The notes beneath the pieces were generated by a model. The model was not told the DNA's origin, made no database searches, and saw only the letters and a program-made list of their open reading frames with translations. The translations under genes and the position numbers were made by a program. Positions 1 through 9,561 of a DNA stretch of 64,000 bases are shown here, one piece after another. The stretch comes from Mucilaginibacter auburnensis (GTDB lineage Bacteria; Bacteroidota; Bacteroidia; Sphingobacteriales; Sphingobacteriaceae). Position 1 is the first letter of the stretch, and each line of letters opens with the position of its first letter. The stretch spans positions 1,178,001-1,242,000 of the forward strand of contig NZ_PGFJ01000002.1 of NCBI RefSeq assembly GCF_002797815.1. Reading direction: 5' to 3'.

Positions 1-23
1 GTTCCTTCTTAACCTACTACGTT

Positions 24-116
24 TCCCTCCTCGGGGAGGGATGCGGCTGAATTGTGTGCAAAGGCAGGGAGGGGTTAGCATGCGGATCAACCCCTCCCTA
101 CCCTCCCCAAGGAGGG
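24..116. repeat. Foldback repeat, copy A
   Basis: The 17-nt arm at 24-40 (TCCCTCCTCGGGGAGGG) is matched in inverted orientation at 100-116 with one mismatch, so the block can fold back on itself. Positions 24-95 recur almost unchanged at 166-237. No convincing coding potential: the open frame across it is just the repeat read through. A similar GGGAGGGG-rich stretch lies near 63470-63495. It looks like a dispersed Bacteroidota intergenic repeat; transposition ability is unknown. Confidence 0.75.
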
Positions 117-165
117 AATCGCTTAACTATATTTTTTCATTTATTACAATTACGTCTGACACATA

Positions 166-237
166 TCCCTCCTCGGGGAGGGGTGCGGCTGAATTGTGTG
201 CAAAGGCAGGGAGGGGTTAGCACGCGGATTAACCACC
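166..237. repeat. Foldback repeat, copy B (direct duplicate of 24-95)
   Basis: This is about 72 nt nearly identical to 24-95, in the same orientation and 142 nt downstream. It lacks a clear copy of the right arm seen at 100-116, so it is a truncated unit. Nothing else recognisable lies between 1 and 320; the region 238-320 is AT-rich and presumably holds the promoter of the next gene. Confidence 0.7.
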
Positions 238-320
238 CCCAACCCATGTAAAACAAATGTTATGCACTTGCTGCATACTTTTCATTAGCTATATTTAGCT
301 AACCCAATAACTAATTTATA

Positions 321-1568
321 ATGAAGAAAAATATTTTACCCATAGCGGTTGGCATAGCTGCTTTGGCATGTTTAACCAGCTCAACAATTACGCAACTACA
401 GCAGCAACTTCCGCCTGCCCCAACCATTAAATTACCGCAGGGCTTTCAGGCTAACATTGTTGCTGATTCGCTTGGGCCGGTTAGGCACCTGGTGGTAACG
501 GCTAACGGCAACCTGTATGTAAAGATGAACAACGTACGCAACCGCAAAGGCTTGTATTACCTTACGGATAATAACAAAGACGGCATATTTGAAACCAAAA
601 CCGGCTTTGGCGATTATCCCGGCACAGGTATTAAAATTAAGAATGGCTACCTGTACTCCTCGTCAAACAGCGGGGTATACCGTTATAAACTGAATGATAA
701 AAACGAGGTAATTGATACTGAAAAACCGGAGTTACTGGTTAGCGGATTGGTAGATAAACGCGCCGACAATGCGAAATCGTTTGTGATTGATGATAGCAAC
801 AATATGTATGTGGCTATTGGCTCCTACTCTGATGCTTGCCGCGCGCCGGGCAGCATTGTTGGCATTCCGGGTTGCCCGCTGCGCGACTCGGTTGGTGGCA
901 TATGGAAATTCAAAGCCGACAAGCCCAACCAAACTTTTGGTGATGGTATGCGGTTTGCCACAGGCGTTAAAAATTCAGTAGGGATAGATATTAACCCCGT
1001 TACTAAAACGGTGTTTGTTACACAGCATGGCCGAAGTTTAGACAATAAATATCCGCAATATTATACATCTCAACAGGTAGCGCAGCTACCCGCCGAAGCG
1101 CTGTACGAACTAAAGCAAGGTGTTGATGCCGGCTGGCCCTTTGCCTATTATGATAACTTTCAAAACAAATATGTGCAGTCGCCGGAGTATGGCGGCGACG
1201 GTAAAAAGTCGCCGGATGTGAAATACCTTGAACCACAGGTGATCATCCCCGCTCACTTTGCCCCTAATGATCTGCTGTTCTATACCGGCAAAATGTTCCC
1301 GGCAAAATACCGCAACGGGGCGTTCATGGCCTTTCACGCACAATCGCCCGAAATGAAAAAGGGCTACCTGGTGGCATTTGTACCGTTTAAAAATGGTAAA
1401 CCATCAGGCAATTGGGAAATATTTGCCGACAACTTTTCGGGTACCGAAACCGGCAGCGTAAGCATACAATACCGCCCAACCGGATTGGCACAAGGCCCTG
1501 ACGGGGCGCTATACGTTGCTGATGACATTAAGGGTACAATTTTCAAGATCAGCTATTCTGCAAGATGA
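321..1568 (+). CDS. Secreted PQQ-dependent sugar (sorbosone) dehydrogenase-like protein
   Basis: A 415-residue beta-propeller protein of the glucose/sorbosone dehydrogenase family, whose members oxidise sugars or aldoses with PQQ in the periplasm. The N-terminus (MKKNILPIAVGIAALAC) is a signal peptide, possibly lipoprotein type though the lipobox is weak. Family hallmarks are PQGFQANIVA near residue 40, GVKNSVGIDINP near 215, TQHGRS near 234, a GVDAGWP segment near 272 and the final GLAQGPDGALYVAD blade. The substrate is not predictable, and whether PQQ is bound cannot be read directly. It appears monocistronic. ATG at 321 is the only start compatible with the signal peptide. Confidence 0.82.
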   Translation: MKKNILPIAVGIAALACLTSSTITQLQQQLPPAPTIKLPQGFQANIVADSLGPVRHLVVTANGNLYVKMNNVRNRKGLYYLTDNNKDGIFETKTGFGDYPGTGIKIKNGYLYSSSNSGVYRYKLNDKNEVIDTEKPELLVSGLVDKRADNAKSFVIDDSNNMYVAIGSYSDACRAPGSIVGIPGCPLRDSVGGIWKFKADKPNQTFGDGMRFATGVKNSVGIDINPVTKTVFVTQHGRSLDNKYPQYYTSQQVAQLPAEALYELKQGVDAGWPFAYYDNFQNKYVQSPEYGGDGKKSPDVKYLEPQVIIPAHFAPNDLLFYTGKMFPAKYRNGAFMAFHAQSPEMKKGYLVAFVPFKNGKPSGNWEIFADNFSGTETGSVSIQYRPTGLAQGPDGALYVADDIKGTIFKISYSAR

Positions 1569-1650
1569 GTTTATAGTGGTAAACGCCGCATTGGTTAAAT
1601 TACCTATGCGTTCAGGTGAAATCACCCTGTATACACCCCCTGGTTTTAGG

Positions 1651-1692
1651 TAAAATTGCAGTGTTTAAATATATTTAAGCACTGCAATTTTA
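1651..1692. promoter_or_regulatory. 42-nt near-perfect palindrome abutting a LuxR-type gene
   Basis: TAAAATTGCAGTG at 1651-1663 is exactly complementary to 1680-1692, and the AT-rich middle 1664-1679 continues the pairing with one G.U pair. The element ends one base before the ATG at 1694, leaving no room for a separate leader or Shine-Dalgarno. It could be an operator (autoregulation by the downstream regulator is an inference), an mRNA hairpin that occludes the start, or a terminator of the upstream gene; there is no strong T tract. Confidence 0.7.
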
Positions 1693-1693
1693 A

Positions 1694-2377
1694 ATGAATA
1701 CCCCGAAAGCCGTAACCCACAAAATCAATAAAAGTATAGCCGAAATAGCTGCCTTTGCCGACAAATTACCAGGTGTTACCATTATACACGACCTGCGCGA
1801 CTGGACCGTGGCATGGATGTCAAACAGGGGATTAAAAAACCTGGGCGTGACGCTTGAGGAAATAACCAGTTTGCCGCCCGGAGAGTATTACAAAAGGTAC
1901 TTCAATCCAGAGGATTCTGCAGATTATGCCCCGAAAATTTTTGGGTTGCTTGACCGGAATATAGCCGATGAGATATGTACGCTTTTTCAGCAGGTACGCT
2001 TCCATGAACATACCGACTGGAAATGGCACATGGCCAGCACCATGGTTTTACTGCGTGATGAGTACGACAAACCATTGCTGGGAATAACACTGGCCTTCCC
2101 CATTGATCCGATGCACCACATGACAGCCAAAGCTGAAAGGCTGTTAGAAGAAAACAACTTTTTGCGCCGGAACTTTCACTTATTCGACAAGTTGGGCAAA
2201 CGTGAACGCGAAGTATTACAACATTTAGCTTTAGGCAAGAGCGCTCTGGAAACGGCGGAAGCCATGTTCATATCAATAGGAACGGTTGAAACGCACCGTA
2301 AAAATATCCGCAAAAAATTGGGTACGTCCTCATTTTTTGAGCTGAGCCAGTATGCCCGAGCATTTGATCTGATCTAA
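1694..2377 (+). CDS. LuxR-family transcriptional regulator with PAS-like sensor domain
   Basis: A 227-residue cytoplasmic regulator. Residues about 10-145 resemble a PAS-like sensory fold (PGVTIIHDLRDWTVAWMSNRG) without a receiver-domain aspartate pocket. Residues about 165-225 are a GerE/LuxR helix-turn-helix with LGKREREVLQHLALGKS, then ETAEAMFISIGTVETHRKNI and RKKLG. This layout is common in Bacteroidota for single-component regulators sensing a small molecule or redox signal; ligand and targets are unknown. The ATG at 1694 sits directly behind a 42-nt palindrome; the next in-frame ATG (residue 42) would cut the sensor domain, so 1694 is kept. It stands alone, facing gyrB tail to tail. Confidence 0.88.
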   Translation: MNTPKAVTHKINKSIAEIAAFADKLPGVTIIHDLRDWTVAWMSNRGLKNLGVTLEEITSLPPGEYYKRYFNPEDSADYAPKIFGLLDRNIADEICTLFQQVRFHEHTDWKWHMASTMVLLRDEYDKPLLGITLAFPIDPMHHMTAKAERLLEENNFLRRNFHLFDKLGKREREVLQHLALGKSALETAEAMFISIGTVETHRKNIRKKLGTSSFFELSQYARAFDLI

Positions 2378-2442
2378 GCTCCTCAAAACAAACAGCCCCC
2401 AATCTTTCCGGACCAGGGGCTGAATTATAATATGTAGGTCGC

Positions 2443-4494
<2,052 letters not shown>

Positions 4495-4523
4495 TTAGTA
4501 TTAGGATACTTGGAGCGAAAGAT

Positions 4524-4531
4524 TATATTTG
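4524..4531 (+). promoter_or_regulatory. -7 box (TATATTTG) upstream of the OmpH-like gene
   Basis: TATATTTG matches the TAnnTTTG consensus and would give a leader of about 60 nt before the ATG at 4600. It is the only good match between gyrB and this gene. Confidence 0.5.
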
Positions 4532-4599
4532 TGAAATTTTTTTTACAAAAACAGGCATATCAGCGTGCTTTTAACATTATCAATAACAGTAAAATATAA

Positions 4600-5196
4600 A
4601 TGAAAACCACAGGTTCTATTTTCAACAAGATCACTTTAGGCGTATTAGTTGCAGTTAGCGTTGCTGCTTGTAACAACGAGAAAAAAAGCGATGCCCCGGC
4701 TACTGCTGCATCAGCAGGTAGTACAGCTAAAGAAACCATTGTATTTGTTAACCAGGATACGCTTTTGGCTAAATATGAATACGCGAAAGACGTAAATACA
4801 AAATTGCAAGGCAAAGGCAAAAATGCAGATAGCGACCTAAATTCACGCGGTCAGGCTTTTCAGCGTGAGGTTGCAGAATACCAAAGAAATGCCAATACCA
4901 TGAGTGCCGATCAACGTGCAAGTACCGAGCAGCGTTTGCAACGTAAGCAACAGGAATTACAGCAATACCAACAAAATGCTGCTGCCGAATTACAGAATGA
5001 GCAAGGCACTGAAGCCAACAAATTGTACGAAAAAATTGCTGAGTTCACCAAAGGTTATGCTAAGCAAAATGGCTATAAAATGGTTCTTACTTACTCAAGA
5101 GCTAACCCTACCGTTTTATATGGCGATACAACTTTAGACGTAACTGCCGATGTTTTGAAAAAACTGAATGACGCTTACGCTAAAGACAAAAAATAA
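4600..5196 (+). CDS. OmpH/Skp-family periplasmic chaperone-like lipoprotein
   Basis: A 198-residue lipoprotein with a signal peptide and lipobox VAAC (Cys24), then a low-complexity linker and, from about residue 46, an OmpH/Skp fold: IVFVNQDTLLAKYEY, a long coiled coil rich in Q, E and R (about 70-140), and the C-terminal strand YKMVLTYSRANPTVLYGD. Skp-like proteins hold unfolded outer-membrane proteins in the periplasm; a lipid anchor is frequent in Bacteroidota members. It is a single-gene unit with its own promoter and a strong terminator at 5236-5267. Confidence 0.9.
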   Translation: MKTTGSIFNKITLGVLVAVSVAACNNEKKSDAPATAASAGSTAKETIVFVNQDTLLAKYEYAKDVNTKLQGKGKNADSDLNSRGQAFQREVAEYQRNANTMSADQRASTEQRLQRKQQELQQYQQNAAAELQNEQGTEANKLYEKIAEFTKGYAKQNGYKMVLTYSRANPTVLYGDTTLDVTADVLKKLNDAYAKDKK

Positions 5197-5235
5197 TTAT
5201 TCTGATCTGTGGATGTGCAGATGATGTTTAGATAC

Positions 5236-5267
5236 AAACCCCGGCTGTTGGCCGGGGTTTCTTTTTT
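5236..5267 (+). terminator. Rho-independent terminator after the OmpH-like gene
   Basis: AAACCCCGGC (5236-5245), loop TGTTG, GCCGGGGTTT (5251-5260): a perfect 10-bp stem followed by a C and six T residues. Confidence 0.92.
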
Positions 5268-5344
5268 CCGGTAAAACATCTAATTAATACTTGAGTTAAT
5301 TAGCTATCTTAATTCTTGCATCTTAAATCCTGCATCTGACGAAA

Positions 5345-5815
5345 ATGGATCACGAAAAATTTATGCGGATAGCTATTGCGCTATCACAACACAATGTAGA
5401 AAAAGGACTTGGCGGACCATTTGGAGCCGTTGTAGTTAAAGATGGCGAGATTGTGGCTCAAAGCGCCAACCGCGTAGTACCTGATAATGACCCCACTGCC
5501 CATGCTGAGGTTGCTGCCATCAGGCTGGCTTGTAAAGAACTTAACACATTTGATTTGAGTGGTTGCTACATTTACGCCAGCTGCGAACCTTGCCCTATGT
5601 GCCTGGGCGCTATTTACTGGGCCAGGATTGATAAACTATTTTACGCCAACACCAAGCATGATGCTGCCAATATTGGCTTTGACGACGAATTTATTTATCA
5701 GGAGTTAGCCCTAAAAATGGACGACCGCAAAATTGACCATGAGCAATTGATGCGGGATGAAGCGTTGGCTGTGTTTAAGTTGTGGGATAAAGACGGCAAC
5801 AAACAAAGTTACTGA
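5345..5815 (+). CDS. guaD: Guanine deaminase
   Basis: A 156-residue cytidine-deaminase-fold enzyme that converts guanine to xanthine in purine salvage. The zinc and proton-shuttle signature is visible: THxAE as PTAHAEVAAIR (His53, Glu55) and CEPCPMCLGAIYWAR (Cys83, Cys86). GGPFGAVVVKDG near residue 22 and the GFDDEFIYQEL segment near 118 are typical of the GuaD branch and absent from TadA. Length equals the Bacillus-type enzyme. The tRNA adenosine deaminase paralogue is at 38501-38968. No neighbouring purine genes are seen. Confidence 0.94.
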   Translation: MDHEKFMRIAIALSQHNVEKGLGGPFGAVVVKDGEIVAQSANRVVPDNDPTAHAEVAAIRLACKELNTFDLSGCYIYASCEPCPMCLGAIYWARIDKLFYANTKHDAANIGFDDEFIYQELALKMDDRKIDHEQLMRDEALAVFKLWDKDGNKQSY

Positions 5816-5896
5816 GGTCATGCTGAACTTGTTTCAGTACCTCACCTAACTTACCAACGTTCGCCTATCTGTGGGATGCCGAAATAATTCGGCACG
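5816..5896. repeat. Fragment of a dispersed GTCATGCTGAA repeat plus hairpin
   Basis: GGTCATGCTGAACTTGTTTC at 5817-5836 resembles the outer arm of the larger foldback elements at 10409-10505 and 35785-35876. A short hairpin TGCCGAA-ATAA-TTCGGCA lies at 5878-5895 and may act as a bidirectional terminator between guaD and hslR. Confidence 0.5.
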
Positions 5897-5902
5897 ACCG
5901 GT

Positions 5903-6316
5903 TTATTCTTCTGTGTTCTCCTCCTTATCAAAATAGTCATCTTTCAGATCATCTATTTCTCTGCGGTCGCGTTTGGTGGGGCGACCGGTGCCTCTGTCCC
6001 GGCTCAACACAGGCGCATGGAACATAGACCTGAAGGCATGCGTTTGTTCAACAGGCGTAATATCTTCATAAAAGCCAACGGCAGTTTTAGCATCAACCCT
6101 GTTCTCTAACAAACCTACCACCCGTATTACCTTACGGTCCGGACCTTTAGCCACCTGATACACTTCGCCCAGGCGCACCTCGTGAGATGGTTTTATATTG
6201 TTGCCATCCAGCTTTACGCGCCCAGCCTTTACAGCATCAGATGCCAGCGTTCGGGTTTTAAACAGGCGTATGGCCCACAGGTATTTATCTATTCGTAGTT
6301 TTTCTTTTTCGGGCAT
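5903..6316 (-). CDS. hslR: RNA-binding S4 domain protein (Hsp15 family)
   Basis: A 137-residue protein with an N-terminal S4 RNA-binding domain (LRIDKYLWAIRLFKTRTLASDAVKAGRV, residues about 6-33, continuing to about 65) and a charged C-terminal tail containing RDRGTGRPTKRDRREIDDL. Hsp15 rescues stalled 50S subunits carrying nascent chains in E. coli; the S4 core and the GRPTKRDRR tail are characteristic. It is preceded by a -7 box only seven bases from the ATG, suggesting a leaderless transcript. Nothing else is in the same unit. Confidence 0.9.
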   Translation of the reverse strand: MPEKEKLRIDKYLWAIRLFKTRTLASDAVKAGRVKLDGNNIKPSHEVRLGEVYQVAKGPDRKVIRVVGLLENRVDAKTAVGFYEDITPVEQTHAFRSMFHAPVLSRDRGTGRPTKRDRREIDDLKDDYFDKEENTEE

Positions 6317-6323
6317 GATGTTG

Positions 6324-6331
6324 CAAAATTA
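6324..6331 (-). promoter_or_regulatory. -7 box (TAATTTTG) of hslR, leaderless geometry
   Basis: CAAAATTA on the plus strand reads TAATTTTG on the minus strand, matching TAnnTTTG. Only seven bases (6317-6323) separate it from the hslR ATG, so transcription would begin at or within a base or two of the start codon. Confidence 0.5.
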
Positions 6332-6449
6332 ACCTTTTGATTTTTCAGAACAGCAAAGTTGTTATACATAAATAGTCAACACTTCGTTGTATATATAAAC
6401 GCTATGTTATTTAAATGATTTCTGGTATTTTTATAAAAAATGTTAACTC

Positions 6450-6677
6450 ATGACTACTTTAACTTTGAACGTTCCGGAAAGATTGGAAAATGAGCATGAA
6501 GAAACAGTGCGCTTTCTGGCCGCAAAACTATATGAAGGAAGAAAAGTTACTTTAGGCCAAGCAGCTGATATGGTTGGTATGGACAAGTGGGACTTTGCCG
6601 AATTGCTATCAAAATATGGCGTAAATTTTTTTGATGATAGCGCCAACCTCGCAATCAATGATGCACAAAAGTTCTAA
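6450..6677 (+). CDS. UPF0175-family protein, likely antitoxin
   Basis: A 75-residue protein with an N-terminal strand LTLNVPE and a helix-turn-helix-like part (EETVRFLAAKLYEGRKVTLGQAADMVGM, then DKWDFAELLSKYGV), diagnostic of UPF0175. These proteins are commonly encoded directly before a DUF3368 PIN-domain nuclease and are taken to be the antitoxin. Here the last codons overlap the start of exactly such a gene at 6658, but that gene is destroyed. The antitoxin frame itself is intact, so it is an orphan. Confidence 0.85.
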   Translation: MTTLTLNVPERLENEHEETVRFLAAKLYEGRKVTLGQAADMVGMDKWDFAELLSKYGVNFFDDSANLAINDAQKF

Positions 6678-6919
6678 AATTATTATAACAGATACCAGTT
6701 GCTTTTGTCTGCTAAGAAAACTCGGAGCACTTGAACTTCTACATTACGCTTTGATGAAAATTTAGGATTAAGGGTCATTGGCACTATTGGTCTATTAATA
6801 TAGCAAAAAACAACGAAGTTATAACTTTATTGCGGCCGTATTTCGACCGTATTCAACAAATTAATTTCCGTATATCGTCATCGATATTGGAACGTGTTTT
6901 ACGGGAAGCCGGTGAATGA
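6658..6919 (+). pseudogene. Decayed PIN-domain (DUF3368/VapC-like) toxin
   Basis: Starts at ATG 6658, overlapping the UPF0175 gene. The first frame reads MMHKSSKIIITDTSCFCLLR then KLGALELLHYA, a typical PIN N-terminus with the first acidic residue (ITDTS). It then jumps into a C-terminal part in another frame: DENLGLRVIGTIGLL, a one-base frameshift near 6800, and IAKNNEVITLLRPYFDRI followed by QQINFRISSSILERVLREAGE, ending at the TGA 6917-6919. Roughly half of the usual length of about 155 residues is missing, so a large internal deletion plus a frameshift have inactivated it. Confidence 0.82.
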
Positions 6920-6932
6920 TGCAAATGGTTGT

Positions 6933-7352
6933 TCATACCCTCCTATCCAAAGAAAACGCCCCACCCCCTCTCATCAATAAAAAAATACTGCAAAGCAGCA
7001 TAGCCCAATCTGTACGGCTTTCGTGCAGCATTTTACATATGCCTCCGTCCTCAAGCATAGGTATTTTAGTGGTAGTAATGGCCACCAGCATGATAATGAT
7101 GAGCGGTATTGCGGCAAAGCGAGTTAGTAAGCCTATCAATATCAACAATCCACAAATTATTTCTGTTGTGCCAACAAAAGGACCTAAAACCTCCGCATTG
7201 GGTAAACCTATCTTCTCAAAACGGCCCACTCCCTGTGCTTTAGCGAATAAAAACTTCTGTATTCCTTCTGACAAGAAAACGCCACCTACAACCAAACGGA
7301 TTAGCAGTGTGGTTGGCGCATTATCTGTAGTTATTAATTTGAGCAGGTTCAC
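6933..7352 (-). CDS. DoxX family membrane protein
   Basis: A 139-residue integral membrane protein of the DoxX family, with four predicted segments: LLIRLVVGGVFLSEGIQKFL, the block around VGTTEIICGLLILIGLLTRF, AIPLIIIMLVAITTT, and the C-terminal TDWAMLLCSIFLLMRGGG. DoxX proteins are linked to thiosulfate:quinone oxidoreductase or thiol-stress complexes in some bacteria, but the specific role here is unknown. The start is GTG at 7352; no ATG is available before the first membrane segment. A long open frame on the opposite strand is a shadow. It converges on the toxin pseudogene. Confidence 0.9.
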   Translation of the reverse strand: MNLLKLITTDNAPTTLLIRLVVGGVFLSEGIQKFLFAKAQGVGRFEKIGLPNAEVLGPFVGTTEIICGLLILIGLLTRFAAIPLIIIMLVAITTTKIPMLEDGGICKMLHESRTDWAMLLCSIFLLMRGGGAFSLDRRV

Positions 7353-7429
7353 GATAGATTAGTTTGGCGAAAGTTACAAATTTCAATTCATCATAAGCTT
7401 TATAACGGAGGGTAGCTATTTTCTAAAAC

Positions 7430-7525
7430 TGCCTTAACTATGATTTTACAATTTGTTGTAAATTACAAGAACATTTTAAAAATCCTAAAATCTTATTAAT
7501 CCAACAAATCATGGTTCAGACAATG
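7430..7525. repeat. Dispersed ATCATGGTTCAGACAA repeat (copy 1)
   Basis: The left part (TTAACTATGATTTTACAA, about 7434-7451) and right part (AAATCATGGTTCAGACAA, 7507-7524) form imperfect inverted arms. The inner TCTTATTAATC matches the elements at 37404-37571 and 38351-38497. The rest of the 334-nt gap 7353-7686 holds a GC-rich, partly self-complementary stretch at about 7526-7610 and no gene. Confidence 0.6.
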
Positions 7526-7686
7526 CGTTAGCGATAGTAGCGGATACCGGCCAGTGGCTAAGGCCTGCGCAGTATGAGCGGATAGCGCGGGCCGCAGGCA
7601 ACGCCTTAATTACATCTATTGACTTAACCTATCAAACAAATCTGCTCAAAAATCCGTTAATTTGCCGCAAACTTTTAACATATCCA

Positions 7687-8502
7687 ATGCAAGAATTAAA
7701 GAAACTGGTAGAGCAAGCCTGGGAAGACCGTACCCTGCTTGGTTACAACGAATACATAAGCGCTATTGAAACCGTAATTGAACGCCTTGACAAAGGCGAA
7801 ATACGCGTGGCTGAACCAATGGGTAGCATCTGGCACACTAACGACTGGATCAAGAAAGCGGTTATATTATACTTCCCTATCCGCGCTATGGAAGAAATTG
7901 AAGTTGGTCCGTTTGTGTTTCATGATAAAATGAAACTTAAAAAAGATTACAAAGCAACCGGCGTGCGTGTTGTGCCTCATGCTATTGCCCGTTACGGCGC
8001 GCATTTGGCTAAAGGTGTTATTATGATGCCGAGCTATGTAAATATTGGCGCTTTTGTTGACGAAGGCACTATGGTTGATACCTGGGCAACAGTAGGTTCA
8101 TGCGCGCAAATTGGCAAGCATGTTCACTTGAGTGGTGGTGTGGGTATTGGTGGTGTATTAGAGCCTGTACAAGCTTCTCCGGTTATTATTGAGGATAACT
8201 GCTTCCTTGGTTCACGCGCAATTGTTGTTGAGGGTGTACATGTTGAAAGTGAAGCTGTTTTAGGCGCCAATGTGGTATTAACCGCATCAACCAAAATTAT
8301 TGACGTTACAGGTGCTGAACCGGTTGAGTATAAAGGCCGTGTTCCTGCACGTTCGGTAGTAATTCCGGGTTCATACACCAAAAAATTCCCTGCAGGTGAT
8401 TTCCAGGTACCATGCGCTTTAATTATAGGTAAACGTAAAGAATCAACCGACAAAAAAACCTCATTGAACGATGCTTTGAGGGAAAATAATGTAGCGGTTT
8501 AA
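7687..8502 (+). CDS. dapD: 2,3,4,5-tetrahydropyridine-2,6-dicarboxylate N-succinyltransferase
   Basis: A 271-residue enzyme of the succinylase branch of lysine/diaminopimelate synthesis, transferring succinyl from succinyl-CoA to tetrahydrodipicolinate. The N-terminal helical domain (about 1-95) is followed by a left-handed beta-helix of hexapeptide repeats (about 100-225), with GVRVVPHAIARYGAHLAKGV, MMPSYVNIGAFVDEGTMVDT, WATVGSCAQIGKHVHLSGGV and GGVLEPVQASPVIIEDNCF. Length and sequence order match DapD throughout. No other dap gene is adjacent. Short repeats and a hairpin follow before the next gene. Confidence 0.97.
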   Translation: MQELKKLVEQAWEDRTLLGYNEYISAIETVIERLDKGEIRVAEPMGSIWHTNDWIKKAVILYFPIRAMEEIEVGPFVFHDKMKLKKDYKATGVRVVPHAIARYGAHLAKGVIMMPSYVNIGAFVDEGTMVDTWATVGSCAQIGKHVHLSGGVGIGGVLEPVQASPVIIEDNCFLGSRAIVVEGVHVESEAVLGANVVLTASTKIIDVTGAEPVEYKGRVPARSVVIPGSYTKKFPAGDFQVPCALIIGKRKESTDKKTSLNDALRENNVAV

Positions 8503-8503
8503 A

Positions 8504-8571
8504 TTAGATTTGAGACATGAGATGTGAGATTTTAATCTGTCTCACATCTCAAATCTCAAATCTCATATCTG
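8504..8571. repeat. Self-complementary AAATCTCA repeat / hairpin
   Basis: GAGATGTGA (8519-8527) pairs with TCACATCTC (8542-8550), and the flanks consist of repeats of ATTTGAGA and its complement. It probably forms the 3' hairpin of the dapD message; there is no clean T tract, so a terminator role is tentative. Confidence 0.5.
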
Positions 8572-8577
8572 ATCAAG

Positions 8578-9561
8578 ATGAAACTACTCATAAGGCTGCC
8601 AAACTGGTTGGGCGATGTGGTGATGAGCACCGGGTTCCTGAACGCAGTTAGGCAGCTTTATCCTGACGCTGTGATTGATGTTATCATCAAAAAAGAGCTC
8701 AGTTCTGTAGCCGCCCTTATTCCGGGCATTAACAACATCCATTCTTTTTCCAAGCAACAATATCCCGGCTTAGGCGGTGTTTACCGTTTTGGTAAATCTT
8801 TACGGGCAGAGAACTACGATATATTTTTTACCCTGCCCGATTCGCTCTCAGCCGCATTGATGGGCAAAGCTACCGGCGCTAAAAAGCGCATTGGGTTTAG
8901 TAAAGAAGGCGGCTTTTTTCTGCTCACCAAAGTTTGCCGCAGGCCCAAAAATGTGCACAGGGTTGATGAATACCTGGCCTTATTAGAGCAGTTTACCGGA
9001 AAAACTATTACCGATAAAATAGTTGGACTACAACCCGAACCGCAAACCAAAAACGACCTTATTCTACTCAATTTCAATTCGGAAGCTGAGTCGCGGCGTA
9101 TGCCTTTGGATAAGGGAAAAGCCCTGCTGAATCTAATTACCCAAACTTTTCCTAATAAGCGCTTTGGGTTGATAGGTTCGCCTAAAGATGCTGTTTATGT
9201 GGAGGACTTGTTGGAAGGTGCAGAAAACACCGACCGCATCAGTAACTTTTGTGGTAAAACTACGCTTGTTACGCTGGCCAACTTAATGGTAAGCGCAAAG
9301 GTTTTGCTAAGTACAGATTCTGGTCCGGCGCATTTGGCTAACGGTGTTGGTTTGCCTGTTGTAGCGCTTTTTGGTGCGGGAAATGAACATAACACCGCAC
9401 CATATAATGCAGATAATTTAACTGTGATACGCGCGGGGCAACTTGCTTGCGAGCCTTGCGTGCGAAACGTTTGTAAACTGTATGGCATACCCAAATGCAT
9501 GCAGTTGTTGGATGAAACGCGGATTATTAACGCCATGAGCGTATATTTGAACCATGCTTAG
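8578..9561 (+). CDS. Glycosyltransferase family 9 (heptosyltransferase II-like)
   Basis: A 327-residue GT-B enzyme of family GT9, which adds heptose or a related sugar to the lipopolysaccharide inner core in the cytoplasm. Visible marks: MKLLIRLPNWLGDVVMSTGF at the N-terminus (nearly identical to WaaF openings), GAKKRIGFSKEGGFFLLTK near residue 101, STDSGPAHLANGVGLPVVAL near 244 (nucleotide-sugar site) and FGAGNEHNTAP. Four cysteines near the C-terminus (CEPCVRNVCKL...PKC) are typical of this branch. It overlaps the next gene by 8 nt, indicating translational coupling. The transferred sugar is not certain. Confidence 0.9.
   Translation: MKLLIRLPNWLGDVVMSTGFLNAVRQLYPDAVIDVIIKKELSSVAALIPGINNIHSFSKQQYPGLGGVYRFGKSLRAENYDIFFTLPDSLSAALMGKATGAKKRIGFSKEGGFFLLTKVCRRPKNVHRVDEYLALLEQFTGKTITDKIVGLQPEPQTKNDLILLNFNSEAESRRMPLDKGKALLNLITQTFPNKRFGLIGSPKDAVYVEDLLEGAENTDRISNFCGKTTLVTLANLMVSAKVLLSTDSGPAHLANGVGLPVVALFGAGNEHNTAPYNADNLTVIRAGQLACEPCVRNVCKLYGIPKCMQLLDETRIINAMSVYLNHA

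Noticed and set aside
54..251. 65-codon open frame at the left end
   Set aside because: It runs through the duplicated foldback repeat and encodes repeat-derived P/G-rich sequence; no family or plausible start context.
6916..7362. 148-codon plus-strand frame opposite DoxX
   Set aside because: The minus-strand frame encodes a complete DoxX protein with clear membrane segments; the plus-strand product resembles nothing and is a shadow.
7526..7610. GC-rich structured stretch as a possible small RNA or tRNA
   Set aside because: No cloverleaf, CCA or consensus riboswitch core could be recognised; kept only as structured intergenic sequence.
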